A stretch of DNA of 63,572 nt. It comes from Rubrivivax gelatinosus (GTDB taxonomy: Bacteria > Pseudomonadota > Gammaproteobacteria > Burkholderiales > Burkholderiaceae_C). How positions within the stretch are numbered: position 1 is the first letter of the stretch; every line of letters begins with the position of its first letter. The stretch covers positions 1 to 63,572 of the forward strand of contig NZ_NRRU01000015.1 in the NCBI RefSeq assembly GCF_016583785.1, read 5' to 3'. Under the pieces are notes generated by a model. It did no database searches and was not told where the DNA came from. It saw only the letters and a program-made list of their open reading frames with translations. Shown one piece after another: positions 52,444 through 62,399 of this stretch. Position numbers and translations under genes: made by a program.

Positions 52444-54000
52444 ATGCTCCAACGTCTTTCCATCGGCCGCCGCATGGCGGTCGTGCTCGCCACCATCCTG
52501 GCGCTGTCCCTGGCCTCCGCCGTCGTCTCCGTCCTGATGTTGCGCACGCTGCAGGGCGAGATTCAGGACATGCTCCAGCACCGGCTGCAGGTCGAGCGCA
52601 TGAGCGCCGACTGGCTGCAGCGCCTGAACGTCGGCCTGCAGCGTGCCGCGGCGATCGCCAAGAGCAGCGACCCGACGCTGGCCGACTACTTCGCGCCGAT
52701 CAACGCCGAGGCCTCCAAGGGCTCGGCCGAGCTGCAAAAGCGTGTCGACCAGGCGCTGACCCTGCCCGAGGAGCGGGCGGTGTTCGACCGCATCGGCGTC
52801 GCACGCAAGAACTACCTCGCGGCGCGTGACGCCGTCAGCGAGGCCAAGAAGACCGGTGACATGGGCGCAGCGGAGCGCGCCTACGCCGAGCAGTTCGACC
52901 CCGCTGCCAAGGCCTATGTCGTGGCGGTACAGGCGCTGGTCGACCTGCAGCAGAAGAGCCTGGACGACGCCGCCCAGCGTGTCGAAGCGCTGCGCGCGCG
53001 CACGGTGCAGGTTCAGGTCGCCGCGAGCGTTGTCGGCCTGCTGCTCGGCGTTTTCCTCGCCTGGCGTCTGACGCTGAGCATCGTGCGCCCGGTGGTCGAA
53101 GCCGAACGCGCCGCCGAGGCGGTGGCGGCGATGGACCTGTCGGGCCAGGCGCGCAGCGACTACCCGAGCGACGAAGTGGGGCGCCTGCTGCGCGCCATCG
53201 ACGCGATGCGTGACGCGCTGCGGCGCACCGTGCAGCAGGTGCGCGGCGCGGCCGACGGCATCGCCACCGCCAGCAGCCAGATCGCCACCGGCAACCAGGA
53301 CCTGAGCCAGCGCACCGAACACACCGCGTCCAACCTGCAGCAGACCGCGGCCGCGATGGAGGAGCTGACCAGCACCGTCAAGTCGAGCGCCGACGCGGCA
53401 GCCCAGGCCAACCAGCTGGCGGTGTCGGCGGCCGACGTCGCCCGCCGCGGCGGCGAGGTCGTCGGCCAGGTGGTGACGACGATGGGCGAGATCAGCGCCA
53501 GCTCGCACCGCATCGCCGACATCATCGGCACGATCGACGGCATCGCGTTCCAGACCAACATCCTGGCGCTGAACGCCGCGGTCGAAGCCGCGCGTGCCGG
53601 CGAGCAGGGCCGCGGCTTCGCGGTCGTCGCCGGCGAAGTGCGGCTGCTGGCGCAGCGCAGCGCCGACGCGGCACGCGAGATCAAGGCGCTGATCGGCACC
53701 AGCGTCGACAAGGTCGAGTCGGGCAGCAAGCTGGTGGCCGACGCCGGCAGCACGATGCAGGAGATCGTCACCAACGCCCAGCGCGTCACCGACATCATTG
53801 CCGAGATCAGCGCCGCGGCCCACGAGCAGAGCCAGGGCATCCACCAGGTCAACGGCTCGGTCGGCGAGCTTGACCAGATGACGCAGCAGAACGCGGCGCT
53901 GGTGGAAGAGGCCACCGCCGCCGCCGGCAGCCTGCGCACGCAGGCGTCGCAGCTGGCCGAGCTGGTGTCGACCTTCCGCCTCGGGCGCGAGACCGCCTGA
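52444..54000 (+). CDS. Methyl-accepting chemotaxis protein 3 of tandem array
   Basis: The 518-residue receptor has the same domain order. The sensor region is the most diverged of the three (NAEASKGSAELQKRVDQALT). The signalling domain carries small differences (ITNAQRVTDIIAEISAAAHE) but the same tip. It ends TFRLGRETA without a CheR-binding pentapeptide. A sigma-28-type promoter is visible upstream. A GC-rich hairpin separates it from the convergent gspF. Confidence 0.94.
   Translation: MLQRLSIGRRMAVVLATILALSLASAVVSVLMLRTLQGEIQDMLQHRLQVERMSADWLQRLNVGLQRAAAIAKSSDPTLADYFAPINAEASKGSAELQKRVDQALTLPEERAVFDRIGVARKNYLAARDAVSEAKKTGDMGAAERAYAEQFDPAAKAYVVAVQALVDLQQKSLDDAAQRVEALRARTVQVQVAASVVGLLLGVFLAWRLTLSIVRPVVEAERAAEAVAAMDLSGQARSDYPSDEVGRLLRAIDAMRDALRRTVQQVRGAADGIATASSQIATGNQDLSQRTEHTASNLQQTAAAMEELTSTVKSSADAAAQANQLAVSAADVARRGGEVVGQVVTTMGEISASSHRIADIIGTIDGIAFQTNILALNAAVEAARAGEQGRGFAVVAGEVRLLAQRSADAAREIKALIGTSVDKVESGSKLVADAGSTMQEIVTNAQRVTDIIAEISAAAHEQSQGIHQVNGSVGELDQMTQQNAALVEEATAAAGSLRTQASQLAELVSTFRLGRETA
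53091..53966 (+). repeat. Chemoreceptor signalling-domain repeat, copy 3
   Basis: Third copy, slightly more diverged than copies 1 and 2, especially over about 53770-53830 and the last 40 bp. Long exact blocks remain over the tip region. Confidence 0.82.
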
Positions 54001-54003
54001 GCG

Positions 54004-54024
54004 GCGGCCGCGGCCCGCGGCCGC
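54004..54024. terminator. Bidirectional hairpin between chemoreceptor 3 and gspF
   Basis: GCGGCCGCG and its complement CGCGGCCGC flank a GCC loop, filling the 24-bp gap between the two stop codons. There is no U-tract, so true termination strength is uncertain. Confidence 0.5.
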
Positions 54025-55242
54025 TCAGTGCACCCAGCTGTTGAGCTGGATGATCGGCAGCATGACCGCCAGCACGATCAGCATCACGACGCCGCCCATC
54101 GCGACGATCAGCAGCGGCTCGAGCACGGTGGCCACCGCCATCGCCCGGCGCTGGACCTCGGCGCCGAGCTGGGTGGCGGCGCGCTGCAGCATCACCGGCA
54201 GCTGGCCGGTCTGCTCGCCCAGGCGCGCGAACATCGCCAGCAGCCCGGGGAAACGTTTCTTCGCCGCCAGCGCCGCGGCCAGCGGCGCGCCTTCGCGCAC
54301 CTGCACCAGCGCGTCGAGCGCGTCGGCGCGCATCGCGCGGTTGCCCAGGGTCTCGGCCGCCGCCTGCAGCGCCTTCAGGATGGGCACGCCGGCGCCGGCC
54401 AGCATCGCCAGCGTGCCGGCGAAACGCGCCGCGTTGTAGCCGCGCGTGAGCCGGCCGACCAGCGGCAGGCGCAGGAAGGCGGCGTCGCTGCGCTCGCGGA
54501 AAGCCTCGCTGCGGCGCGCGAACACGAAGCCCGAGACGCCCGCCACCAGCGCCAGCACCAGCGCCCAGCCCCAGTGACGCACGAAGTCGCTGACGGCCAT
54601 CATCAGCACCGTCAGCAGCGGCAGCGTCTGCTTGGTGTTGCTGAACACCGTCGCCACCTGCGGCACGACGTAGGTGACGAGGAAGGTGACGATGACGAGC
54701 GCGATCGCCGAGACGATCGCCGGATACAGCATCGCGCCCAGCAGCTTGCTGCGCAGCGCCTGGCGGTCCTCCAGGTCCTGCGCCAGGTTCTCGAGCACGG
54801 CGCCGAGCGCGCCGCTCTGCTCGCCGGCGGCCACCACCGCGCGGTAGACATCGTCGAACTCGCGCGGCGCGGTCGCCAGCGCCCGTGCGAACGGGCTGCC
54901 GGCGTTGACCTCGCTCCTCAGGTGCGCGAGCAGCTCGCGCTGGCGCTGGTCTTCGGCTTCGTCGGCGAGCGCGGTGAGCGCCCGCTCCAGCGGCAGCCCC
55001 GAGCCCACCAGCCCGGCGAGCTGGCGTGTCCAGACCGCCAGCCCGGTGGTGTTGAAGACGCGGCGCGAGAAGCGCGAGGCGTTCGTGCCTTCGGCCGCCG
55101 GCGCGCCCACCGGCGCCACCGACAGCGGCACCAGGTTGCGGGCGCGGATCTGGGTGCGTGCGGCGCGGGCGTTGTCGGCGTCGAGCAGCCCCGACTGCTG
55201 CTTGCCGGTGGCGTCCAGCGCCTCGAAGCGGTAAGCCGGCAT
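54025..55242 (-). CDS. gspF: Type II secretion inner-membrane protein GspF
   Basis: The 405-residue platform protein has two T2SSF domains, each about 120 residues (WTRQLAGLVGSGLPLERALT and FAGTLAMLAGAGVPILKALQ), and three membrane helices. It couples the GspE ATPase to pseudopilus assembly. I chose ATG 55242 (start MPAYRFEALDATGKQQSG), 5 bp after the gspE stop. It is the last gene of the operon before a hairpin. Confidence 0.96.
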   Translation of the reverse strand: MPAYRFEALDATGKQQSGLLDADNARAARTQIRARNLVPLSVAPVGAPAAEGTNASRFSRRVFNTTGLAVWTRQLAGLVGSGLPLERALTALADEAEDQRQRELLAHLRSEVNAGSPFARALATAPREFDDVYRAVVAAGEQSGALGAVLENLAQDLEDRQALRSKLLGAMLYPAIVSAIALVIVTFLVTYVVPQVATVFSNTKQTLPLLTVLMMAVSDFVRHWGWALVLALVAGVSGFVFARRSEAFRERSDAAFLRLPLVGRLTRGYNAARFAGTLAMLAGAGVPILKALQAAAETLGNRAMRADALDALVQVREGAPLAAALAAKKRFPGLLAMFARLGEQTGQLPVMLQRAATQLGAEVQRRAMAVATVLEPLLIVAMGGVVMLIVLAVMLPIIQLNSWVH

Positions 55243-55247
55243 CGCCT

Positions 55248-56666
55248 TCAGTCCCGCGTCACGCGGATGACTTCCTCGGCCGAGGTCAGGCCGGCCGCGA
55301 TCAGGCGCTCGCCGTCCTCGCGCATCGAGTTCAGGCCGTTGGCGCGCGCCGCCGCGGCCAGGTCCTGCTCGGAGGCGCGCTCGTGGATCAGCGTCTGCAC
55401 CGCCTCGTCGACGACCATCAGCTCGTAGACGCCGGTGCGGCCCTTGTAGCCGGTGTGGCTGCAGCGTTCGCAGCCCACCGGGTGCCAGCGGCCTTCGCCG
55501 TCCTGGCGCTTGCACGCCGGGCAGAGCTTGCGCACCAGGCGCTGCGCCAGCGCGCCCAGCAGGCTCGAGGACAGCAGATAGGGCTCGACGCCCATGTCGA
55601 TGAGCCGCGTGACCGAGGACGGTGCGTCGTTGGTGTGGATCGTCGCCAGCACCAGGTGGCCGGTGAGCGAGGCCTGGATCGCGATCTGCGCGGTCTCGTA
55701 GTCGCGGATCTCGCCGATCATGATGACGTCCGGGTCCTGGCGCAGGATGGCGCGCAGCGCCTTCGCGAACGTGAGGTCGATCTTCGGGTTGACCTGGGTC
55801 TGGCCGATGCCGGGCAGCTCGTACTCGACCGGGTCCTCGACCGTCAGCACGTTGGTCGTCGCGGTGTCGACGCGGCCGAGCGAGGCGTACAGCGTCGTCG
55901 TCTTGCCGCTGCCGGTGGGGCCGGTGACGAGCACGATGCCGTGCGGCTGCTGGATCAGGCGCTCGAAGCGCGACAGCACCTCGCCGTCCATGCCCAGGCC
56001 TTCGAGCGTGAACTTCGACTCGGCCTTGTCCAGCAGGCGCAGCACCGCGCGCTCGCCGTGCGCCGAGGGCAGCGTCGAGACGCGCACGTCGATCGCGCGG
56101 CCGCCGATGCGCAAGCTGATGCGGCCGTCCTGCGGCAGGCGTTTCTCGGAGATGTCGAGCTCGGCCATGATCTTCAGCCGGCTGATCAGCGCCGCGTGCA
56201 GCGCCTTGTTCGGCTGCACCACCTCGCGCAGCGTGCCGTCGACACGGAAGCGCACGCTCGAGCTGCGTTCGTAGGGCTCGATGTGGATGTCGCTCGCGCC
56301 GTCCTTGGCCGCCTGCGTCAGCAGCGCGTTGAGCATGCGGATGATGGGCGCGTCGTCGGCGGCTTCGAGCAGGTCCTCGACTGCCGGCAGCTCCTGCATC
56401 ATGCGCGACAGGTCGACGCCGCTCTCGACTTCGCCGATCACGGCCGCGGCGCTGCCGCCGCCGCCGGCGTAGGCGACCGAGATGCGCTGCGACAGCGTGG
56501 CGCTGGGCTCGTGTTCGAAGGCCGTGACCTCGAACAGCCGCGTGACCTCGGCCAGCGCCGCCGGCGGCGTGGTCTCGCCGGCCCAGAGCACGAGCTGGCC
56601 GTCGTCCTCCAGCAGCAGCGTGTTCGCCTTGGCGAAGGCGTAGGGCAGCGGGTGTCGGGTGGCCAT
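55248..56666 (-). CDS. gspE: Type II secretion ATPase GspE
   Basis: The 472-residue ATPase has Walker [13 protein letters not shown], Asp-box region [17 protein letters not shown], Walker B-type [16 protein letters not shown] and His-box [15 protein letters not shown] tetracysteine metal-binding insertion follows (LCPAC ... CERCS). It powers pseudopilus assembly from the cytoplasmic face with GspF and GspL. At 472 residues it is somewhat shorter than many GspE proteins (about 500-570), lacking part of the N1 domain. It starts 4 bp after gspD. Confidence 0.96.
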   Translation of the reverse strand: MATRHPLPYAFAKANTLLLEDDGQLVLWAGETTPPAALAEVTRLFEVTAFEHEPSATLSQRISVAYAGGGGSAAAVIGEVESGVDLSRMMQELPAVEDLLEAADDAPIIRMLNALLTQAAKDGASDIHIEPYERSSSVRFRVDGTLREVVQPNKALHAALISRLKIMAELDISEKRLPQDGRISLRIGGRAIDVRVSTLPSAHGERAVLRLLDKAESKFTLEGLGMDGEVLSRFERLIQQPHGIVLVTGPTGSGKTTTLYASLGRVDTATTNVLTVEDPVEYELPGIGQTQVNPKIDLTFAKALRAILRQDPDVIMIGEIRDYETAQIAIQASLTGHLVLATIHTNDAPSSVTRLIDMGVEPYLLSSSLLGALAQRLVRKLCPACKRQDGEGRWHPVGCERCSHTGYKGRTGVYELMVVDEAVQTLIHERASEQDLAAAARANGLNSMREDGERLIAAGLTSAEEVIRVTRD

Positions 56667-56670
56667 CGGC

Positions 56671-58845
56671 TTACGGGGTGGTGGCGGGCGTGACGTCGTT
56701 GGGCGCGGGCGCGACCGGCTCGACCAGCGGCGGCTTGGCCGGCTGCGCCGGCTGCGGCGTGGTGTTGGGCAGCGTCGGCAGCACCGGCGCTTCGTCGATG
56801 CGCAGGATCGTGCTCGGTATCGGCTGTGCGTCCTGCTGGCGGGCGCGGATCTGGTCGTAGCGGTCCAGCGACAGCTTGGCCGAGCTGTCGGCGTCGCGCA
56901 TCACCACCGGGCGCAGGAAGACCATCAGGTTGGTGCGCTTCTTGGTGCGGCTCTCGCTGCGGAAGAGCGCGCCGATGCCCGGGAGGTCGCCCAGCAGCGG
57001 CACCTTGGATTTTTCCTCGACGTAGCTGTCCTGGACCAGGCCGCCGAGCACGATGATCTGGCCGTCTTCGACGACGACCTGCGACTCGATCGAACGTTTG
57101 GTCGTCGACGGCCCGGCGTTGCTCGTGCCGACGGTGGCCGTCGACAGCACGCTGGACTGCTCCTGGTAGATCGTCATGCGCACCGTGCCGCTCTCGCCGA
57201 TCTGCGGCCGGATGCGCAGCGTGATGCCGACGTCCTTGCGCTCGATGGTCTGGAACGGGCTCGAGGTCGAGGTGCCGGTGTTGGTGTACTGGCCGGTGAT
57301 GAAGGGCACGTTCTCGCCGACGACGATCTTGGCTTCCTCGTTGTCCAGCGTGACCAGGTTAGGCGTCGAGACGATGTTGGTGTTGGTCTGGCTCTGCAGC
57401 AGGGTGGCCAGCGCACCGAGCGCGTAGGTGCCGCCGTAGCGCTTGAGCAGGCCGATGTTCAGGCCCTCGCCGACCGAAAGGCCGCTGGTGTTGCCACTGG
57501 CGGCGGCGGTCGTGATGCTGAGGATGTTGCCGCCGGTGTTGCTGAAGTTGGTGCCGGCGAACAGCCCGGTGCTGTCGCCGTCCTTGCCCAGCAGCCCCTG
57601 CCACTGGAAGCCGAACTCGGCGGCGTTGTCGCCGGCGACCTCGACGATCAGGCTCTCGATGTAGACCTGGGCGCGGCGCGAGTCGAGCTGCTCGATCATC
57701 GCGCGCACCTGGCGGTACAGCGGCTCGGGCGCGGTGATGATCAGCGAGTTCGTCGCCGGGTCGGCCTGGATGAAGCCGCCGGTCGTCGGCTGGCCCGAGG
57801 CCGTCACCGGCGCCGTCGCCTGCGCGGAGGCCGCGCCGCTGTTGTTCTGGTTGCCGGGCGACGGCGGCGTGTTCTGCGTCGTCGTCGCCGTGGTCAGCGA
57901 GCCCGGCGTCGTCGACCCGGTGCTGCCGCTGCCGCCGCTGGTGCCGAAGGCGGCGCGCAGCACGGTGGCGAGCTTGACGGCGTCGGCGTTCTTCAGGTGC
58001 ACGACCCAGAGCCCGCCGCTCGGGCCCAGGCCGCTGGCCGGGCGGTCGAGCTTGGCGATCGCGGCGCGCACGCCGGCCAGGCGCGCGGCGTTGGGCGCGC
58101 GGATGATCAGCGAGTTGCTGCGTGCGTCGGCGACGACGGTGGTGCCGCCGGCGCCGGCGGCCGCGCCCGGCGCGGTGACGGTGCTGCCGGTCTCGGCCAG
58201 GCGCTGCACCAGCGGTGCCAGGTCGGAGGCGACGGCGTGCTGCAGCGGCACGACCTCGAGGTCGGTCGCGGTCGGCTGGTCGAGCGCGGCGATGATGCGG
58301 GCGATGCGCTGCAGGTTGTCGGCGTAGTCGGTGATGACCAGCGAACTCGAGCCCGGGTTCGAGTTGATCGTGTTGTTGGCGCTGATCAACGGCCGCAGCA
58401 CCGCGACGAGGTTGTTCGGGTTCTCGTAGCGCAGCTGGAAGATCTGGGTGATGACCTGGTCGCCGCGCACGCCGCTCTCGCCCACCGACACGGTGCCGGT
58501 CTGCAGCTTGGCGTCGGCCTCGGGCACGATCTTCAGCAGGCCGCCGCTCTCGATGACCGCGAAGCCCAGGCCGCGCAGCGCGGTCTGGAAGGTCTGGTAG
58601 GCCTGCTGCACGCTTTGCGGCTGCTCGCTGTAGACGGTGATCTGGCCCTTGACGCGCGGGTCGACGGCGATCTGGCGGTCGATCATCGCGGCGAAGGCGC
58701 GGGCGACGGCGTCGATGTCGGCGTTGACGAAGTTGACGGTCACCGGCGCACGCGGGCGCTGCGCGGCGGCCGGCGCTGACGCCAGCTGGGCGGCGGCGGC
58801 CAGGCACAGCGCGGCGGTGAGGTGGCGCGAGGGTTTCATGCTCAT
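56671..58845 (-). CDS. gspD: Type II secretion outer-membrane secretin GspD
   Basis: The 724-residue secretin has a signal peptide ([20 protein letters not shown]) and N0-N3 domains ([17 protein letters not shown] onward). A Ser/Thr/Asn-rich low-complexity linker lies within N3. The secretin core has [18 protein letters not shown] near the end. It forms the multimeric outer-membrane channel. The start is ATG 58845, overlapping the gspN stop (ATGA). The Pro-rich C-terminal tail may be where a pilotin binds; no pilotin gene is in view. Confidence 0.96.
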   Translation of the reverse strand: MSMKPSRHLTAALCLAAAAQLASAPAAAQRPRAPVTVNFVNADIDAVARAFAAMIDRQIAVDPRVKGQITVYSEQPQSVQQAYQTFQTALRGLGFAVIESGGLLKIVPEADAKLQTGTVSVGESGVRGDQVITQIFQLRYENPNNLVAVLRPLISANNTINSNPGSSSLVITDYADNLQRIARIIAALDQPTATDLEVVPLQHAVASDLAPLVQRLAETGSTVTAPGAAAGAGGTTVVADARSNSLIIRAPNAARLAGVRAAIAKLDRPASGLGPSGGLWVVHLKNADAVKLATVLRAAFGTSGGSGSTGSTTPGSLTTATTTQNTPPSPGNQNNSGAASAQATAPVTASGQPTTGGFIQADPATNSLIITAPEPLYRQVRAMIEQLDSRRAQVYIESLIVEVAGDNAAEFGFQWQGLLGKDGDSTGLFAGTNFSNTGGNILSITTAAASGNTSGLSVGEGLNIGLLKRYGGTYALGALATLLQSQTNTNIVSTPNLVTLDNEEAKIVVGENVPFITGQYTNTGTSTSSPFQTIERKDVGITLRIRPQIGESGTVRMTIYQEQSSVLSTATVGTSNAGPSTTKRSIESQVVVEDGQIIVLGGLVQDSYVEEKSKVPLLGDLPGIGALFRSESRTKKRTNLMVFLRPVVMRDADSSAKLSLDRYDQIRARQQDAQPIPSTILRIDEAPVLPTLPNTTPQPAQPAKPPLVEPVAPAPNDVTPATTP

Positions 58846-59645
58846 CCGATCGAAATGACGGCCTTGGTGCCTTGGCGGCGGCCGATGATGTTCAGCAGAT
58901 TGTTCAGGACCGGCTCCGAGCCCGGCTCGGCACTGGCCTCGCCGCGCAGGCGCAGGCCGCGCGCCGACCACTGGCCGTCGCCGGACAGCAGCAGCGGGCC
59001 CTGCAGCGTCGACAGCGTCAGCCGCGGCACGTCGCCGCCGGCAAGCGCAATGCGGTAGCTGCCCAGGCGGTCGAGCGTCGTCAGCCGCGACGACAGGTTG
59101 TCGGCGGCGAGCGTCGCGCCGCCGGCCAGGCTCCAGCGCCCGGCGGCCGACTCGGCGACCAGGCCCTGGCTCGCGAGCGCGAGCGAGCCGCCCAGCCCGA
59201 GCGTGTTGAAGGGCGTGCCCAGACCGGCGAGCCAGGCCGCCGGCCAGCGCCCCACCGGCCCGGCCGGCAGCGTGACGCGCCAGCGGCCCAGGCCGGCTTC
59301 GACACGCAGCGCCAGTTCGCCGTCGATGCAGCAGGCCTGGCGCGCGCGCAGCATGATGCCGGCGCCGGCCGGCCGCAGCGTCCAGTGCAGGCGTCCGGGC
59401 AGCGCGGCGGCGTCGCGGCTGCCGGGGCCGCCGGTCAGTACCGCGACGGCGCTGCCGTTCCAGATGCTGCCCTGGGCGTCGGCGAGCAGGAAACGCTCGC
59501 CGCTGGCACGGGCCAGCGCGCCGGTGAGCCAGGCCGCAGGGGCGAAGGCGACGAGTGCCACGGCCGTGCCCAGCAGCGCGCCGCCGACGGCCCAGCGCCG
59601 TCCGATGCGCCGTCCCGGGTTCCAGTCGGCTGCCAAGGGCTTCAT
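58842..59645 (-). CDS. gspN: Type II secretion protein GspN
   Basis: The 267-residue protein has one N-terminal membrane helix (about 19-41) and a periplasmic beta-rich region with GERFLLADAQGSIWNGSAV, which is characteristic of GspN. The role of GspN is poorly defined, and many systems lack it. ATG 59645 overlaps the gspM stop. Its own stop overlaps the gspD start. An unusual adjacent cysteine pair (QACCID) lies near residue 105. Confidence 0.88.
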   Translation of the reverse strand: MKPLAADWNPGRRIGRRWAVGGALLGTAVALVAFAPAAWLTGALARASGERFLLADAQGSIWNGSAVAVLTGGPGSRDAAALPGRLHWTLRPAGAGIMLRARQACCIDGELALRVEAGLGRWRVTLPAGPVGRWPAAWLAGLGTPFNTLGLGGSLALASQGLVAESAAGRWSLAGGATLAADNLSSRLTTLDRLGSYRIALAGGDVPRLTLSTLQGPLLLSGDGQWSARGLRLRGEASAEPGSEPVLNNLLNIIGRRQGTKAVISIG

Positions 59646-60127
59646 GCTCCGGCCCCGAAGGCGACGACGATGCTGCCGCTGTAGCCGCCGGCGCCGCGCG
59701 TCAGCTGGGCTTCGACCGGGCGCGCCCGGGCGCCGGATCGCACCTCCGCGAGCCAGGCCTGGAGCTCGCCGGTGCCGGCGTTGTCCAGCGTCAGCACCGC
59801 GCGCTCGCCCTGCAGCGACAGGCGGCCGTGCGGCCCCAGGCGCTCGCTGGCGGCACGCAGCGCGGCAGCGGCCTGCTCGGCGTTGACCGGCGGCGTCGCG
59901 CGCAGCTCGCGCGCTTCGGCGGCCAGCCGCTGCATCGCCTGCAGCTCGGTGTCCAGGGCCTCGATCTGCGCCGGCGCGCTGGCCAGCGTGCGCCAGGCCG
60001 GCTGGATCGCGAGCGCGAAAAAGAGGTAGCAGCCGACGACGGCGGCGGCGACGGCGACGAGCGCACGCTCGCGCGGCGCGAGCTGCGTCCAACGTGCCTT
60101 CAGCGGGGCGAGACGGGCGGCGTTCAT
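59642..60127 (-). CDS. gspM: Type II secretion protein GspM
   Basis: The 161-residue bitopic membrane protein has a short cytoplasmic start (RWTQLAPRERALVAVAAAVV), a membrane helix near 23-42, a coiled segment and a ferredoxin-like periplasmic domain. It pairs with GspL to stabilise the assembly platform. The start overlaps the gspL stop by ATGA. Confidence 0.92.
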   Translation of the reverse strand: MNAARLAPLKARWTQLAPRERALVAVAAAVVGCYLFFALAIQPAWRTLASAPAQIEALDTELQAMQRLAAEARELRATPPVNAEQAAAALRAASERLGPHGRLSLQGERAVLTLDNAGTGELQAWLAEVRSGARARPVEAQLTRGAGGYSGSIVVAFGAGA

Positions 60128-61359
60128 GCTGCTGCTCCGCTGCGCACCAGCGTGATGCGGCCGTCGGCGACTTCGACGCCGTAACCGGCCGGGCGCAGCC
60201 GGTCGCGGAAGGCGGCGATCTCGGGCTCGCTCCAGCCGGCCGCGGCCAGCGTCAGCCGGCCGGCTTCGAAGCGCAGCGTCTGCGCCGGGCCCTGGCCTTC
60301 GGGCCAGGCGGCGGCGGCGGCGGCCAGCAGCACCTCCAGGTCGCCGTCACCGGCACGGCCGGCGGCGGCGCGCAGGCGCTCGGCTTCGCGCCGCATCTGC
60401 AGCGGCGCGTCGATCACGGCGCGCACGCCGGGGAAACTCTGCTGCAGCAGCGCCGTCATCGCCGTGCGGCGTTCGTCGACCGCACGCCGCTGCTGCCAGG
60501 CCCAGGCGTTCAGGCCGACGAGCTGCACCAGCACCAGCGCCGCGGCGCCCCAGCGCACCGGGCGCCATTCGGGGCTCAGCAGCCGGCGCGCGGCGTCGCG
60601 CAGCAGGCGCATGCCGCGCTGGCGCGGCGCGAGCTCGAACTGGCGCAGGTTCCAGGGTGAACGTGCCGCCTGCAGCGCACGTTCGGCCTCGGTGAGCACG
60701 GTGACGGGCACACCGATGAACTTCTCCGCGGCCGCGGCCGCGGCCGGCGTCGCGGTCCAGTGCAGCGTGCCGGGATCGGCCGGCAGCAGCGCGCGCGCCA
60801 GCGTGCCGGCGCTGTCGAGGCAGGCCAGGCCGTCCTCGCGCACCAGCGACAGCCAGGGCGCGGCGTCGCTGGCGGCGTCTGGCGGGCTGAAGAAGTGGCC
60901 GCCGGCCGTGCCGGGCAGCGCGGACGGCACGATGCGGTCGAGCACGACACCGGCGGCTTCGAGCTGGGCGATGACGCCGGCCAGCCAGCCGCGGTGCAGC
61001 ACCGCGACCCAGGCCGTGGCGCCGGCGGCGGCCTGCGGCGCGAGCGCGAAATGCAGCGCGTCCTCGTCGTCGAGCAGCAGCTCTTCGAGCACGCCGGCGA
61101 GTGCCGCGCGCAGCCGCGCTGGCGGCGCCTTGGGCAGCGTGATGCGCTGCCAGGCGACGTCGGCGTCGGCCAGCACCGCGAGCACGCTGTCGGCGCGCGG
61201 CAGCAGCGCGGGCGCGGCGCGGCCCGAGGAGCCGACCGCCAGGCCGTCGGGGCTGAAGACGTAGTCGACCTCGGCGAGCGTGCGCGGCGGCGCCGGCTCG
61301 TCCGCCGCGCGGGAACCCAGGCGCTGGCGGGGAGGGATCTGGAGCACGAGAACGGACAT
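60124..61359 (-). CDS. gspL: Type II secretion protein GspL
   Basis: The 411-residue protein has an actin-like cytoplasmic domain (about 1-245), with VLADADVAWQRITLPKAPPA and LLLDDEDALHFAL typical of GspL. A membrane helix (AAALVLVQLVGLNAWAW, near 275-291) and a periplasmic ferredoxin-like domain follow. It recruits GspE to the membrane. The gspK stop is 5 bp upstream of its start. Confidence 0.93.
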   Translation of the reverse strand: MSVLVLQIPPRQRLGSRAADEPAPPRTLAEVDYVFSPDGLAVGSSGRAAPALLPRADSVLAVLADADVAWQRITLPKAPPARLRAALAGVLEELLLDDEDALHFALAPQAAAGATAWVAVLHRGWLAGVIAQLEAAGVVLDRIVPSALPGTAGGHFFSPPDAASDAAPWLSLVREDGLACLDSAGTLARALLPADPGTLHWTATPAAAAAAEKFIGVPVTVLTEAERALQAARSPWNLRQFELAPRQRGMRLLRDAARRLLSPEWRPVRWGAAALVLVQLVGLNAWAWQQRRAVDERRTAMTALLQQSFPGVRAVIDAPLQMRREAERLRAAAGRAGDGDLEVLLAAAAAAWPEGQGPAQTLRFEAGRLTLAAAGWSEPEIAAFRDRLRPAGYGVEVADGRITLVRSGAAA

Positions 61360-61364
61360 GCGGG

Positions 61365-62399
61365 CTATTGTGGCGGGCTCATGTGAAGCGGATGTCGCTC
61401 ACGCCGCAGCGTGACGACGTCGCGGCCCTGGTCGGCGCCGCGGCGCTGGACCAGCGATTCCTGCTCGACGACGCGGTCCTCGAGCCGCAAGCGGCCGCGC
61501 ACCTCGAAGTACGAGCTGCTGACGGCGACGCGGCTCTTGTCGAGTTTGGTGGTGCCTTGCGGCAGCAGCGCCTCGATCGCCTCCAGGTTGTCGAAGGGGC
61601 TGCGCTGGCGCGTCTGCACCAGGCGTTCGGCGCTGCCCAGGTCCAGGCCGTCGATCGCGGCCACCAGCACCTCGCGCGGCGCGGTGTTGGCGTTGACGGG
61701 CGTCTGCGCCGGCAGCAGCGTGACGTAGGCGCCGAGCCGGGCGACGGTGGCGCTGTCCAGGCCCAGCCAGACGAGGTCGGCGACGCGCGCCGGCGGCAGC
61801 GGCGCGTCGGCCGCGTCGCCGCTGTTCTGCGCCGCCCATGCGGCGGCCAGGCCCTGCGCCAGCCGCGCGGGCGTGTCGGTCGGCACGCCCGCGGCTTCGC
61901 ACAGGCGCTGCAGCGCCTTGAGCTCCAACTGCGAGATCTTCCCCTCCCCGTCGACGAGGTTGCGCAGGTTGTACTTCGCCTGCGCATCGCTGATGGCCCC
62001 CGAGATGAAGGCTTCGGGGCCGCCGTCGGCGTTGTTGTCGCGGTCGGCGGCGAGAAAGCTCGACAGCCGGGCTTCGGCCAGCGGTGTCGCCCAGGGCTCG
62101 CCGAGGTGGTCGATGCTGCCGGTGCGCGCGTCCTCGCGCAGGATCAGCCGCGCCCAGTCGAGCGCGGCGTCGAGGATCCAGCTCGACTGCACCGAGGCGC
62201 GCTCGGCGGCTTCGATCTGCACCGCGCGTGTCTGCTGCCAGGCCATGCCGGCGGCCAGCGTCGCCACCAGCGTCAGGATCAGCATCGCCAGCAGCAGCGC
62301 GGCGCCGCGCTCGCGGCGCGCGCTCACTGGGGCACCCTTCGGCCTGGCGGCCGGTCCCGCCGAGCGGGAATGAGCCCCGGACAAGTCCTGAGGGCTCAT
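61365..62399 (-). CDS. gspK: Type II secretion minor pseudopilin GspK
   Basis: The 344-residue minor pseudopilin has an N-terminal extension of about 30 residues, then a prepilin-peptidase-like site RRERG|AALLLAMLILTL without the Glu5 of other pseudopilins, as usual for GspK. The large globular domain has SGAISDAQAKYNLRNLVDG and VNANTAPREVLVAAIDGL. It caps the pseudopilus tip with GspI and GspJ. I chose ATG 62399, overlapping the gspJ stop; a closer start near the RRERG segment is conceivable. Confidence 0.92.
   Translation of the reverse strand: MSPQDLSGAHSRSAGPAARPKGAPVSARRERGAALLLAMLILTLVATLAAGMAWQQTRAVQIEAAERASVQSSWILDAALDWARLILREDARTGSIDHLGEPWATPLAEARLSSFLAADRDNNADGGPEAFISGAISDAQAKYNLRNLVDGEGKISQLELKALQRLCEAAGVPTDTPARLAQGLAAAWAAQNSGDAADAPLPPARVADLVWLGLDSATVARLGAYVTLLPAQTPVNANTAPREVLVAAIDGLDLGSAERLVQTRQRSPFDNLEAIEALLPQGTTKLDKSRVAVSSSYFEVRGRLRLEDRVVEQESLVQRRGADQGRDVVTLRRERHPLHMSPPQ

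Noticed and set aside
49405..53966. Repeat array suggestive of a mobile or CRISPR-like element
   Set aside because: The repeats are chemoreceptor coding sequence about 880 bp long with no short spacers, transposase or terminal repeats.
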